Shown here in pieces: positions 24,817 through 34,664 of a stretch of DNA of 64,000 nucleotides (position 1 is the stretch's first letter; every line of letters starts with the position of its first letter). A program made the translations under genes and the position numbers. The notes under the pieces are model-generated. The model was not told where the DNA came from and ran no database searches. It saw nothing but the letters and a program-made list of their open reading frames with translations. Source of the DNA: GCA-2732755 sp965228265 (GTDB taxonomy: Bacteria > Planctomycetota > Phycisphaerae > Phycisphaerales > UBA1924); NCBI GenBank assembly GCA_965228265.1, contig OZ245804.1, positions 372,001-436,000 on the forward strand, read 5' to 3'.

Positions 24817-25698
24817 TCACTGGCCGATCTCGATCTCCGGCTTCCAGTCGAGCCAGTCGTTATCGAGCGACGGCGCAAGCTCGAACTCGGCCCCTGCCTG
24901 AACAAGCTCTCCCGCTTTGGTGGGCGTGGCCATCCCCACAGCTCCGCGCAGGACCGAATCCAGCGGGCCCGCCGCGACCGACAGCCCGCGGAAGAGCCCG
25001 AAGTCGACCCCCACGCCGCTGGCGTCCCAGAAGCGCGTGTTCTGGCGCACAAGCGGGGCGAACCTCGGCTCGATGATCGCGTCGATCTCGACGTGCGTCG
25101 CGTCGCTTGCCATCTGCAATCCGATCACACGCCCGATGCGCATCCCGCGATAGAGCACCGCAGAACCCGTTGAGATCGAACTGGCCGAACGCGCCTGAAG
25201 ATGAACCAGGAGCCCGTCCACCGCCTGCTGCGGCAAGCGCGGGGGCTCGGCCAAACCCTCGAACCGGCGCACCGATGCGCCAGGCGTCTCCATCGGACGC
25301 ACCGCGATATACCGCGGGCCGAGCAGCGTATCCAAACCCGAAACGCGGTCGAGACTCACCTCGGGACGCACGATCCAGAACTGCGTCCCCTCGGCCGCCA
25401 GCCCCTTGGCGTGCGGCGCAATCTCCGCTTCCACGATCACCGAGTTCAGATCCTCGTCGAGGCGGACATCCTTCACAACGCCCACGCGGATGCCGCGATG
25501 GATCAGGTTCGCCCCCGACTCCAGCCCAGCCGCGTCATCGAACGTGATCGTCACGATCGGGCCCCGCTCGGCGCGCACCTGCATGTACAACAGCGCCCCC
25601 ACAAAGGCGAGCGCCACCACCGGCGCGATCCAGAGCGTGCTCATGCGCCTCGGCTGACGGTCGATGACCGCGACGGGCACGGGTTCGTTCTCGCTCAC
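24817..25698 (-). CDS. MCE/MlaD-domain protein (PqiB-like, two MCE domains)
   Basis: 293 residues. The GTG at 25698 was chosen because it overlaps the upstream stop by 4 bp (GTGA). One N-terminal membrane anchor is present (LWIAPVVALAFVGALLYMQV). Two MCE modules follow: GPIVTITFDDAAGLESGANLIHRGIRVGVV and, later, LVHLQARSASSISTGSAVLYRGMRIGRVI. PqiB of E. coli has three MCE domains and bridges inner and outer membranes to move lipids; this shorter form probably makes a smaller ring or tube. It is co-transcribed with the PqiA-like gene. Confidence 0.8.
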   Translation of the reverse strand: MSENEPVPVAVIDRQPRRMSTLWIAPVVALAFVGALLYMQVRAERGPIVTITFDDAAGLESGANLIHRGIRVGVVKDVRLDEDLNSVIVEAEIAPHAKGLAAEGTQFWIVRPEVSLDRVSGLDTLLGPRYIAVRPMETPGASVRRFEGLAEPPRLPQQAVDGLLVHLQARSASSISTGSAVLYRGMRIGRVIGLQMASDATHVEIDAIIEPRFAPLVRQNTRFWDASGVGVDFGLFRGLSVAAGPLDSVLRGAVGMATPTKAGELVQAGAEFELAPSLDNDWLDWKPEIEIGQ

Positions 25699-26285
25699 GC
25701 GTCTTCCTCCCAGATGGCATGCGGGTCGAAGCTGATCGTCGCGAGCATGCTCAGGAGCACCACGACACCGAACACCACCACGCCCGGCCCGGGCGTGACG
25801 GTCACCAGATCCCCGAGTTTCACGATCGCGACAAGAATCGCGACCAAGAGCACATCGAGCATCCCCCACCGCCCGATGAACTCGACCGCGTGGTACGTCG
25901 AGGCCTTCGCCCCGCGCGAGAGCCAGCGCCTGCCGAAGCAGAGCGCAAACAGCGCCGAGAGCTTGGCGATCGGCGCCACGATCGAGAAGAAGAAAATCGT
26001 CAGCCCGACCGGGTAGTGCCCCTCGGCCAGCAGCCGCACCGTGCCCGACCAGATGGAGTTGATCGATTCATGCCCGAGGCGCGAGAGCGTCATGACGGGC
26101 AGCGTGAGTGCGGGGACGTACAGCACGAGCGCCGCCGCCGCCAACGCCGCCGTTCGGCTCTCGGCCGCAGGATGCCTGCCGTGCCGGATCACCGATCGGC
26201 ATCGCGTGCACCTTGCGACGGCTTCAACCGGGACGCTCGGCACCTCGTGAACGAGGCCGCAGGTGGCGCAGGCGCGAAGGGACAT
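25695..26285 (-). CDS. PqiA-like integral membrane protein (single paraquat-inducible A domain)
   Basis: 196 residues from the ATG at 26285; a GTG two codons earlier is possible. The N-terminal CATC and CTRC pairs are the rubredoxin-like zinc knuckle of PqiA. Then come about four membrane segments (AALAAAALVLYVPALTLPVM; VGLTIFFFSIVAPIAKLSALFAL; MLDVLLVAILVAIVKL; VVVFGVVVLLSMLATI), with the hallmark HYPVGLTIFFFSIVAPIAKL. E. coli PqiA has two such modules; this is one. It is the inner-membrane partner of the MCE protein that overlaps it, and lies 29 bp downstream of glnS. Confidence 0.85.
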   Translation of the reverse strand: MSLRACATCGLVHEVPSVPVEAVARCTRCRSVIRHGRHPAAESRTAALAAAALVLYVPALTLPVMTLSRLGHESINSIWSGTVRLLAEGHYPVGLTIFFFSIVAPIAKLSALFALCFGRRWLSRGAKASTYHAVEFIGRWGMLDVLLVAILVAIVKLGDLVTVTPGPGVVVFGVVVLLSMLATISFDPHAIWEEDA

Positions 26286-26314
26286 ACGCACAGCTTATTC
26301 GGAAACGGCCGGGC

Positions 26315-28099
<1,785 letters not shown>

Positions 28100-28150
28100 G
28101 GCGGGATGGTATTCACCGCCGCCACACCCGACGCTGTGGAGATCTCACGA

Positions 28151-29275
28151 TCATGCGGACGCCGAGGCCTCCACCAGGCTCGGGTAATCCGTGTACCCCT
28201 TCTCCGTCCCGCCGTAGAACGTCGATTGGTCCGCCTCGTTGTACGGCCCGCCCCGCTCGATCCGAGCCGGCAGATCCGGATTCGAGATGAACAGCGTCCC
28301 GAAAGCCACGGCGTCGGCGAGTCCCTTCGCCAGACGCGCCTCGGCTTCTTCGGGCTCGAGCCCGCCGTTGGACACGTAGATCCTGCCTCCTGCGTTCTTG
28401 AACCGGTCCCGGACCTCCGCGATCACGCGCTCGGCCTCGTCATCGCGTGGCGTGCCCGCGAACGCCTCGACGTTGTGCAGGTACGCCAGTCCCAGCTTGC
28501 CCAGCCCCTCAGCCAATGCGCCGAACGTCTCGAAGGGCGTCGAGTCCGTCAGGTCGTTGAACTGCCCGAGCGGGCTCACTCGGTAGCCCACACGCCCCGG
28601 CCCCCAGACGTCAGCCACCGCCCTGGCGACCTCGAGCGGGAGGCGGATGCGGTTCTCGATCGACCCGCCGTAGTTGTCGGTGCGCTTGTTTGAGCCGTCG
28701 CGTGTGAACTGATCGAGGAGGTAGCCGTTGGCGCCGTGGATCTCCACGCCGTCGAAGCCCGCTTTCTTGGCGTTCTCGGCCCCGACGCGGAACTGCTCGA
28801 CGATGCCCGGGATCTCATCGGTTTCGAGCGCGCGGGGCGTGGATGTGGGCACCATGCCCGACTCGGCGCTGGTGAACGTCTGCGCCTTGGCCGCGATCGC
28901 CGAGGGCGCAACGGGTGCCTCACCGCCCGGCTGGAGGTCGTTGTGACTGATCCGCCCGACGTGCCAGAGCTGGAGGAAGATGCGCCCGCCCGCCTCGTGG
29001 ACCGCGTCTGTCACCTGCTTCCAGCCGTTGATCTGCTCCTCGCTGTGGATGCCGGGCGTGTAGGCGTAGCCCTTGCCCTGCGGGCTCACCTGCGTCGCCT
29101 CCGAGATGATCAGCCCGGCCCCCGCCCGCTGGCGGTAGTACTCGGCGTTGAGCTCCCAGGGGATGTCGCCCGGCTGCTTGCTCCGCGAGCGGGTCAATGG
29201 GGCCATGAAGATCCGGTTGGGTGCGTCAATCTCGCCAAACTCGATCGGGCTCGTCAGTCTCTCGAATGCGGACAT
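28151..29275 (-). CDS. old yellow enzyme-family alkene reductase (NADH:flavin oxidoreductase)
   Basis: 374 residues from the ATG at 29275, which has AAGGAG 9 nt upstream. The FMN barrel is evident: APNRIFMAPLTRSRSKQPGDIPWELNAEYYRQRAGAGLIISEAT, FLQLWHVGRISHNDL, DGVEIHGANGYLLDQFTRDGSNKRTDNYGG (active-site His and Asn pair HGAN, and Tyr), and the late GLADAVAFGTLFISNPDLP. These enzymes reduce activated C=C bonds of enals, enones, nitro compounds or maleimides. The layout matches the NemA/OYE-like group. It heads a run with glnS. Confidence 0.93.
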   Translation of the reverse strand: MSAFERLTSPIEFGEIDAPNRIFMAPLTRSRSKQPGDIPWELNAEYYRQRAGAGLIISEATQVSPQGKGYAYTPGIHSEEQINGWKQVTDAVHEAGGRIFLQLWHVGRISHNDLQPGGEAPVAPSAIAAKAQTFTSAESGMVPTSTPRALETDEIPGIVEQFRVGAENAKKAGFDGVEIHGANGYLLDQFTRDGSNKRTDNYGGSIENRIRLPLEVARAVADVWGPGRVGYRVSPLGQFNDLTDSTPFETFGALAEGLGKLGLAYLHNVEAFAGTPRDDEAERVIAEVRDRFKNAGGRIYVSNGGLEPEEAEARLAKGLADAVAFGTLFISNPDLPARIERGGPYNEADQSTFYGGTEKGYTDYPSLVEASASA

Positions 29276-29393
29276 CGTGGACTCTCCTTCACGCGGGCCC
29301 CATCGGCCCGGGCACGGAGAAACCCAGCAACGCATGTCAGTGTTCCAACGACTTCATGTTCAACTGGCAAAAAATCGCCTCACTGACGCAAGA

Positions 29394-29993
29394 TCAGGAT
29401 TCGTCGGGGTTTATCGGAAGCACCCGGAGCCCGAAAGCCGCCGCGAAGACGTCCGCCTGCTCGCCGGCGATGACCGCCCCGGCCAGGCGATCCGGGCTGA
29501 CCGCCAGCCCCTCGACCCGGCTCCCCCGGAAATCGACGCTCGAGAGCCCCGACCGCAGCAAGCGAGCGCCTCTGAGATCGCAATCGCGGAAGGCGACGCG
29601 GTCGAACCGGGACTCCTCGAACTCAGCCTCGCGCAGGTCGCAGCCCTTGAACCAGCACCGCTCAAAGCTCGCGCCAAACGCACGGGCCATGCGGAGCTGG
29701 CAGCCAACGAACAGGCAGTCCCGCAGCACGCCACCCGAGACATCCACGCCGAGCAGTTGGCAATCGCGCAGCACGAGCCTCATTCCGACAGCATCCACGA
29801 ATGAGGCATTCCGCGCGTCGCACGACTCGGCCACGACATCGCGGAGACGGGCCCTGGAGTGGTCCCCCACCGCCCGACATCGCGTCATTTTCGCGCGCGC
29901 CAGTTCGAGATCCGCCTCGATCGTCTCACCCGAGAGCGATCGCTCTTCTTCCTCGGGCGACTCAACCTCGGCTTGGCGCAGAGGATCGGTCAT
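29394..29993 (-). CDS. pentapeptide-repeat protein
   Basis: 199 residues, starting at an ATG that overlaps the gltX stop by 4 bp (ATGA). From about residue 60 it has pentapeptide-type repeats A(D/N)LXX with many Cys and Arg, such as LRDCLFVGCQLRMARAFGASFERCWFKGCDLREAEF, then FRDCDLRGARL and VDFRGSRVEGL. Such repeats fold as a right-handed quadrilateral beta-helix. Members include DNA mimics that protect gyrase, but most are uncharacterised. Coupling to gltX suggests co-expression only. Confidence 0.75.
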   Translation of the reverse strand: MTDPLRQAEVESPEEEERSLSGETIEADLELARAKMTRCRAVGDHSRARLRDVVAESCDARNASFVDAVGMRLVLRDCQLLGVDVSGGVLRDCLFVGCQLRMARAFGASFERCWFKGCDLREAEFEESRFDRVAFRDCDLRGARLLRSGLSSVDFRGSRVEGLAVSPDRLAGAVIAGEQADVFAAAFGLRVLPINPDES

Positions 29994-31648
29994 ACACCAA
30001 CAGCACTCAGGCAACGCTCGATCCGGCGCAGCGACTCGTCCTTGCCGAGCGAAGCAAGCGTGATGCCCAGCGGCGGGCTGACCGCGGCTCCGGTCAGCGC
30101 GATACGGATCGGCTGGGCGAGCGAGCCCATCTTCAGCCCTTCGTGCTCGCAGTAGTCGGCGAGCCTCGCCTCGATCGCCTCTGGCGCGAACGGCTCAAGC
30201 TCGGCGAGCCTCGGCGCAAACTCGCGCAGCACGTCCGCCCCCGCGGGCTCGCCCTTGTGCATGAACTTCGCCACCGCCTTCTCGTCGTACTCGAGCGACT
30301 CGGCATCCTTGAACAGATACGCGACGGGCTGGCGGGCCTCGCTCAGTGTCGCGGCTCTGGGCTGGACAGCCGACGCGAGCATCTGCATGTCCTCAGCGCT
30401 CAAACGCTGCACGAGCGCCTCGTCATACCGCTCGGCCCAGGCGCGCCAGACCCTTGCAAACTCGGTCGGCTCCATCGACTTGATCAGGTCGAAGTTGAAC
30501 GCGCGCAGCTTCTCGCGGTCGAACTTGCTTGCCGCCTTGCCCACACGCCCAAAGTCGAATTTCGCGTCCAGATACGCCCGGTCGAACCGTTCGAGATCCT
30601 TCCCGTCCGCTTCTTTCTCGCCCGGGTTCCAGCCGAGCAGCGCGATGTAGTTCACCACCGCCTCAGCCAGATAGCCCGACCGCCGGAAGTCCTCGACCTC
30701 GATCTCGGGCAGCTCGACGTTCAGCTTCCTGGCCAGGGGCACCAGCTTGTCCTGGGGCAGCTGGACCGTCTTGTCCTTCTGCCACTTCTTGAACACGCCC
30801 TCGTCGACCCCCGCGTCCTCAGCGGTCACCTCGCCCGAGGCCTTCACCGCGGCGCGCACGGCCTTGTCCTTGTCGCGTTTGCTCATCTTCGACCCGTCCG
30901 GGTTGAAGATCAGTGGCAGATGCGCAAACACGGGCACCGGGTACCCGAGCGCTCCCATCAGCGCGACGTGCCGGGGCGTGTTGTTCAGATGCTCCTGCCC
31001 GCGGATGACGTGCGTGACGCCCATCGCGTGGTCATCGACGACGACCGCGAAGTGGTACGTCGGGAAGCCGTCACGCTTGCGGATGACGAGGTCGTCCAGC
31101 TCCTCGTAGGGGAAGACGACCTCGCCCAGGATCTCGTCCTTCACGGTCACCGCCTGCGCGGGCATTTTGAAGCGCAGCACGTGATCCTCGCTTTCGGCGC
31201 GTTTGAGCGCCTGGGCGTGGTCGTAGCCCTCGCGCTGGCGGTAGATAAACGTCTGCTTGTTCGCCTCGGCCTCCTTGCGCATCCCGGCGAGTTCCTCGGT
31301 GGTCTCGAAGCAGGGGTAGGCCAGGCCCAGCTCGATGAGCTTCTGGAAGGCTTCGTTGTAGAAGGACAGACGCTGGGATTGGTGGTAAGGCCCGACGCCG
31401 CGCGAATCCCCGCCGCAGTCCTCGAACACGGGCCCGTCGTCCCAGGTGATGCCGAGCCAGGCGAGGTCTTCGAGGATGCCCGCCGCGGCGGCTTCGGAGG
31501 ATCTTTTCTGGTCGGTGTCCTCGACGCGCAGGACGAATCGGCCCGCGTGGCCGCGTGCGTAAGCCGCGCAGAACAAAGCGGTTCGGGCGCCCCCGATATG
31601 GAGGTGTCCGGTGGGCGAGGGAGCGAATCGGGTGATCGGGTTGGTCAT
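29990..31648 (-). CDS. gltX: glutamyl-tRNA synthetase
   Basis: 552 residues from the ATG at 31648. It charges tRNA-Glu. The HIGH motif is in RFAPSPTGHLHIGGARTALF and the KMSKS motif is FNPDGSKMSKRDKDKAV. VIRGQEHLNNTPRHVALMGALG and FPTYHFAVVVDDHAMGVTHVIRG identify GluRS. The C-terminal helical anticodon domain ends in GAAVSPPLGITLASLGKDESLRRIERCL. It is somewhat longer than E. coli GltX (471), with extra segments around KKWQKDKTVQLPQDKLVPLARKL. With glnS also present, tRNA-Gln is probably charged directly. Confidence 0.97.
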   Translation of the reverse strand: MTNPITRFAPSPTGHLHIGGARTALFCAAYARGHAGRFVLRVEDTDQKRSSEAAAAGILEDLAWLGITWDDGPVFEDCGGDSRGVGPYHQSQRLSFYNEAFQKLIELGLAYPCFETTEELAGMRKEAEANKQTFIYRQREGYDHAQALKRAESEDHVLRFKMPAQAVTVKDEILGEVVFPYEELDDLVIRKRDGFPTYHFAVVVDDHAMGVTHVIRGQEHLNNTPRHVALMGALGYPVPVFAHLPLIFNPDGSKMSKRDKDKAVRAAVKASGEVTAEDAGVDEGVFKKWQKDKTVQLPQDKLVPLARKLNVELPEIEVEDFRRSGYLAEAVVNYIALLGWNPGEKEADGKDLERFDRAYLDAKFDFGRVGKAASKFDREKLRAFNFDLIKSMEPTEFARVWRAWAERYDEALVQRLSAEDMQMLASAVQPRAATLSEARQPVAYLFKDAESLEYDEKAVAKFMHKGEPAGADVLREFAPRLAELEPFAPEAIEARLADYCEHEGLKMGSLAQPIRIALTGAAVSPPLGITLASLGKDESLRRIERCLSAVGV

Positions 31649-31912
31649 CGCGGAAGGATAGGTGTGGTGGCCCATTGTTGATGGATGGGCGCGCAGGCGG
31701 GGTGGCTGTATACTGAATCGGTTCGAGACGGGTGAGCCCGCGTGGCAAGCCCGGCGGGGTGTTTCAGGTGGACGCCCGTCGACACGCCGGACCTGGCATC
31801 GCGGCTCACCGTGGCACAAATTGTCCCGGCCGCCCGCGGCCTCCACCGTCGTTCGTCGCCCAACACGCGACCCTCGAAGGCGCGCGAGCGACCCGAAAGG
31901 AGGGCCGTCATC

Positions 31913-34009
31913 ATGGCGACTGCACACCCGCCCGCTGAAATCCGCAACATCGCTCTGGTTGGTCACGGTGGTTCCGGAAAGACCACCCTCACCGAGCGCT
32001 TGTTATTTTCAGCGGGCGTCACCCAGCGCATGGGCAGCATCCAGGACAAGAACACCGTCAGCGATTGGTCCGAGGAAGAACACCACCACCAGCACTCGCT
32101 CAACCAGACGATGGTCCACTTCGAGGCCAGGAGCCACCTGTCGGACAAGAGCGTCGTCGTCAACCTGCTCGACACGCCGGGCCTGGCCGACTTTGTCGGG
32201 CACGCGATCGCCAGCCTCCCCGCGGTCGAGACGGCGATGGTCGTCATCGACGCGGGCAAGGGCATCGAGACCGTCACGCGGCGCATCTTCAACATCGCCA
32301 AGGAACGCAACCTCCCCCGCGCGATCGTCATCAACAAGATCGATGAGCACAACATCGATCTCGAAGGGCTTGTCGGCAGGATCCGCGAGGCGTTCGGCAT
32401 GGAGTGCCTGCCGATCAACCTGCCCACCGCCGGCGGCGAGAAGGTCATCAATGTCTTCGAGGCCGAGCACGCCGACGGAGACGCCCCGGTCTTCGGCTCC
32501 GTCGAAGAAGCACACCAGCAGATCCAGGAGCAGGTCGTCGAAGTCGACGAGGCTCTCACCGAGACCTATTTCGAGGGCGGCGAGCTCGACCCCAAGAAGC
32601 TCCACGTCGCGTTCGAGAAGTGTCTGCGCGAGGGACACCTCGTCCCCATCTGCTTCTGCTCAGCCAAAACCGGCGCGGGCATCGATGACCTCTTGCACGT
32701 CATGGTCGATTACATGCCAAGCCCACTCGAGGGCAACCCCCGCCCCTTCGTCGAGGGCGGCGGGCAGACCGACGAGAAGCCCTATCACTACACCGCCGAC
32801 GCCAACAAGCCGCTGCTGGCGCACGTCTTCAAGGTCGCAAGCGATCGGCACATCGGCAAGCTGGGCGTTTTCCGCGTGCACCAGGGCACCATCAAGCCCA
32901 AGGACGAGGTGTACATCGGCGCCAGCAAGAAGCCCGTGCGCATCGCGCACATCTTCAAGCGCCTCGGCAACCAGAACATCGAGGTCGACGAGCTCGGCCC
33001 GGGCGACATCGGAGCCGTCGCCAAGATCGACGAGATCCACTTCGGGTCCGTGCTGCACAGCGACCACAGCGCCGACACCGTGCACCTCAAGCGCCTGCCG
33101 CTGCCCAAGCCGATGTACGGCGTCGCGGTCGAGCTCAAGAACCACAAGGACGAGGCCAAGTTCGCACCCGCGGTGCACAAGCTCATGGAAGAGGACCCGA
33201 GCCTGATCATCGAGCGCGTCGCCGCGACGAACCAGACCGTGATGCGGGGCCTGGGCGAGCTGCACCTGCGCGTCATCAACGAGAAGCTCAAGGATCAGTA
33301 CGGCATCGAGATCGAAACCTCGGTGCCCAAGATCGCCTTCAAGGAATCCGTCAGCGCCAAGGCCGAGGGGCACCACCGCCACAAGAAGCAATCGGGCGGC
33401 TCGGGCGAGTTCGGGGAGGTCTACCTCCGCGTCGAGCCACTGGCGATCGAGGACTCGCACAGCGACGAGCCCGCGTTCGAGTTCGTCAACGCCACGGTCG
33501 GCGGCTCGATCCCCAAGCAGTACATCCCGGCGATCGAGAAGGGCATCCGCGATGTCCTCAAGTCCGGGGCCGTCGCGGGCTATCCGATGACGGGCGTGCG
33601 GGTGGAGGTCTACGACGGGAAGTACCACGCCGTGGACTCGAAGGAAGTCGCGTTCATCAAGGCGGGCAAGCGGGCATTCATCGACGCGGTCCAGAAAGCC
33701 AAGCCGATCCTGCTCGAGCCCTTCGTGCACCTCGAGGTGACGGTTCCGAGCACAAGCATGGGCGACATCGCGGGCGACCTGTCCACCAAACGCGGGCGTG
33801 TCGAGGACACCGAGATGATCGGATCAGACACGGTCATCGTGAAGGCCCAGGCGCCGCTGTCGGAGTTGCAGAACTACTCCACGCACCTCAAGAGCATGAC
33901 CGCGGGCGCGGGCTCGTACACGATGGACTTCAGCCACATCGAGCAGACGCCGCCGAACATCCAGGCTTCGGTGATCGCTGAGTTCAAGGGCCACCACGAC
34001 GAGGACTGA
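31913..34009 (+). CDS. elongation factor G-like GTPase (EF-G2 type)
   Basis: 698 residues from the ATG at 31913, which has a strong AAAGGAGGG just upstream; the longer open frame from 31742 is leader. GTPase motifs are G1 GHGGSGKTT (not the AHIDAGKTT of canonical EF-G), G3 DTPGLADF and G4 NKID. Domains II-V follow, with domain IV GGSIPKQYIPAIEKGIRD and domain V LEVTVPSTSMGDIAGDLSTKRGRV. The G1 variant and shortened effector region place it with the EF-G-like paralogue group found beside a standard fusA in many bacteria, whose role may be ribosome recycling or stress. A standard EF-G gene is expected elsewhere. Confidence 0.9.
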   Translation: MATAHPPAEIRNIALVGHGGSGKTTLTERLLFSAGVTQRMGSIQDKNTVSDWSEEEHHHQHSLNQTMVHFEARSHLSDKSVVVNLLDTPGLADFVGHAIASLPAVETAMVVIDAGKGIETVTRRIFNIAKERNLPRAIVINKIDEHNIDLEGLVGRIREAFGMECLPINLPTAGGEKVINVFEAEHADGDAPVFGSVEEAHQQIQEQVVEVDEALTETYFEGGELDPKKLHVAFEKCLREGHLVPICFCSAKTGAGIDDLLHVMVDYMPSPLEGNPRPFVEGGGQTDEKPYHYTADANKPLLAHVFKVASDRHIGKLGVFRVHQGTIKPKDEVYIGASKKPVRIAHIFKRLGNQNIEVDELGPGDIGAVAKIDEIHFGSVLHSDHSADTVHLKRLPLPKPMYGVAVELKNHKDEAKFAPAVHKLMEEDPSLIIERVAATNQTVMRGLGELHLRVINEKLKDQYGIEIETSVPKIAFKESVSAKAEGHHRHKKQSGGSGEFGEVYLRVEPLAIEDSHSDEPAFEFVNATVGGSIPKQYIPAIEKGIRDVLKSGAVAGYPMTGVRVEVYDGKYHAVDSKEVAFIKAGKRAFIDAVQKAKPILLEPFVHLEVTVPSTSMGDIAGDLSTKRGRVEDTEMIGSDTVIVKAQAPLSELQNYSTHLKSMTAGAGSYTMDFSHIEQTPPNIQASVIAEFKGHHDED

Positions 34010-34013
34010 GTCG

Positions 34014-34055
34014 CTGGGCACTGGGCACTGGGCACTGGGCACTGGGCACTGGGCA
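34014..34055. repeat. six tandem copies of a CTGGGCA heptamer
   Basis: CTGGGCA is repeated six times without error, starting four bases after the EF-G2 stop. Error-free copies suggest recent expansion. It lies between the stop codon and the terminator at 34067. The 7-bp unit could change length by slippage, altering only the 3' untranslated region. Confidence 0.95.
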
Positions 34056-34066
34056 GAGATTCAATG

Positions 34067-34097
34067 AGCCCCCTGCGCATGCGGGGGGTCTCTTTTT
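34067..34097 (+). terminator. intrinsic terminator of the EF-G2 gene
   Basis: GCCCCCTGC and GCGGGGGGT pair as a 9-bp stem (two G-U pairs) around a GCAT loop, followed by CTCTTTTT. This is the clearest rho-independent terminator in the window. Confidence 0.85.
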
Positions 34098-34197
34098 GCG
34101 CGTTCGGTATCGCGCAGCAAGCCCGATAACACGAAGTGGCGCGCCGGGCGGATCGAATGTGAAGTTGGGTGATACACTGCTCCTCGGTAGGAGAGAC

Positions 34198-34551
34198 ATG
34201 GACCGGATCAGTTTCAATCAATACGCGAACCCGACCGCCTCGCCGGCGATGCTGCGCGAGCCGAAGCTCATCGACGCCTCGGCCCGTCTCAAGATCGCCG
34301 ACCGTGCCGACACGGTTGAGCTCTCGAGCCAGGCCCGTGGGACATCGCCCACCGGGCAGGCCCAAGAGTCGCACACGCCGGCTTCGGCCAAGAGCGTGTC
34401 GCGCCTGGTGGCGGCCCGTGTGACCGAGCCGGCCGGGCCCGCGAATGTCACCCCCGCAGCCGCCCGCGCGATGCGGTTCTACGCCGACCCCTCCGAGCAG
34501 AACGCCGCGGCCACTCTCGGCGCAGGCTCCTCGCTCGACGTCCTGGCCTAA
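34198..34551 (+). CDS. small hypothetical protein with a FlgM-like VELSSQAR motif
   Basis: 117 residues from the ATG at 34198, which has TAGGAGAG directly upstream. No signal peptide or membrane segment. It is rich in Ala, Ser and Pro, and probably largely disordered. The stretch RADTVELSSQARG resembles a motif seen in FlgM anti-sigma-28 factors and other flagellar small proteins (D-V-E-L-S-S-x-A-R). The C-terminal half (VARVTEPAGPANVTPAAARAMRFY) does not look like the sigma-binding helices of FlgM. No flagellar genes are nearby. Function unknown. Confidence 0.6.
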   Translation: MDRISFNQYANPTASPAMLREPKLIDASARLKIADRADTVELSSQARGTSPTGQAQESHTPASAKSVSRLVAARVTEPAGPANVTPAAARAMRFYADPSEQNAAATLGAGSSLDVLA

Positions 34552-34560
34552 TGAACCTCC

Positions 34561-34647
34561 GGGCACCACTGCTTCCCCGTCCTCGACAAGCCGTGATGTG
34601 TTGTTGATGCCAGCAAGGCTCTCTCTTGGGGACAAGCCTTGGCACCC
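34561..34647. repeat. two-hairpin palindromic element, decayed copy C
   Basis: The element begins GGGCACCACTGC and ends GACAAGCCTTGGCACCC. The right half keeps the CAAGGCT...AAGCCTTGGCACCC pattern of copies A and B with several changes, and the left half is largely lost. It ends 17 bp before the aminotransferase start and so covers the place where a promoter or ribosome site would be. Confidence 0.6.
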
Positions 34648-34664
34648 GCATACCCTTGTCCAAG

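Noticed and set aside
29801..31681. 626-codon plus-strand frame over gltX
   Set aside because: Shadow of gltX; no recognisable domain.
31709..31714. TATACT as a -10 box for the EF-G2 gene
   Set aside because: No -35 hexamer at 16-18 bp and about 200 bp from the start codon; too weak to call.
31742..31912. 57-codon N-terminal extension of the EF-G2 gene
   Set aside because: No EF-G similarity, and a strong AAAGGAGGG precedes the ATG at 31913.
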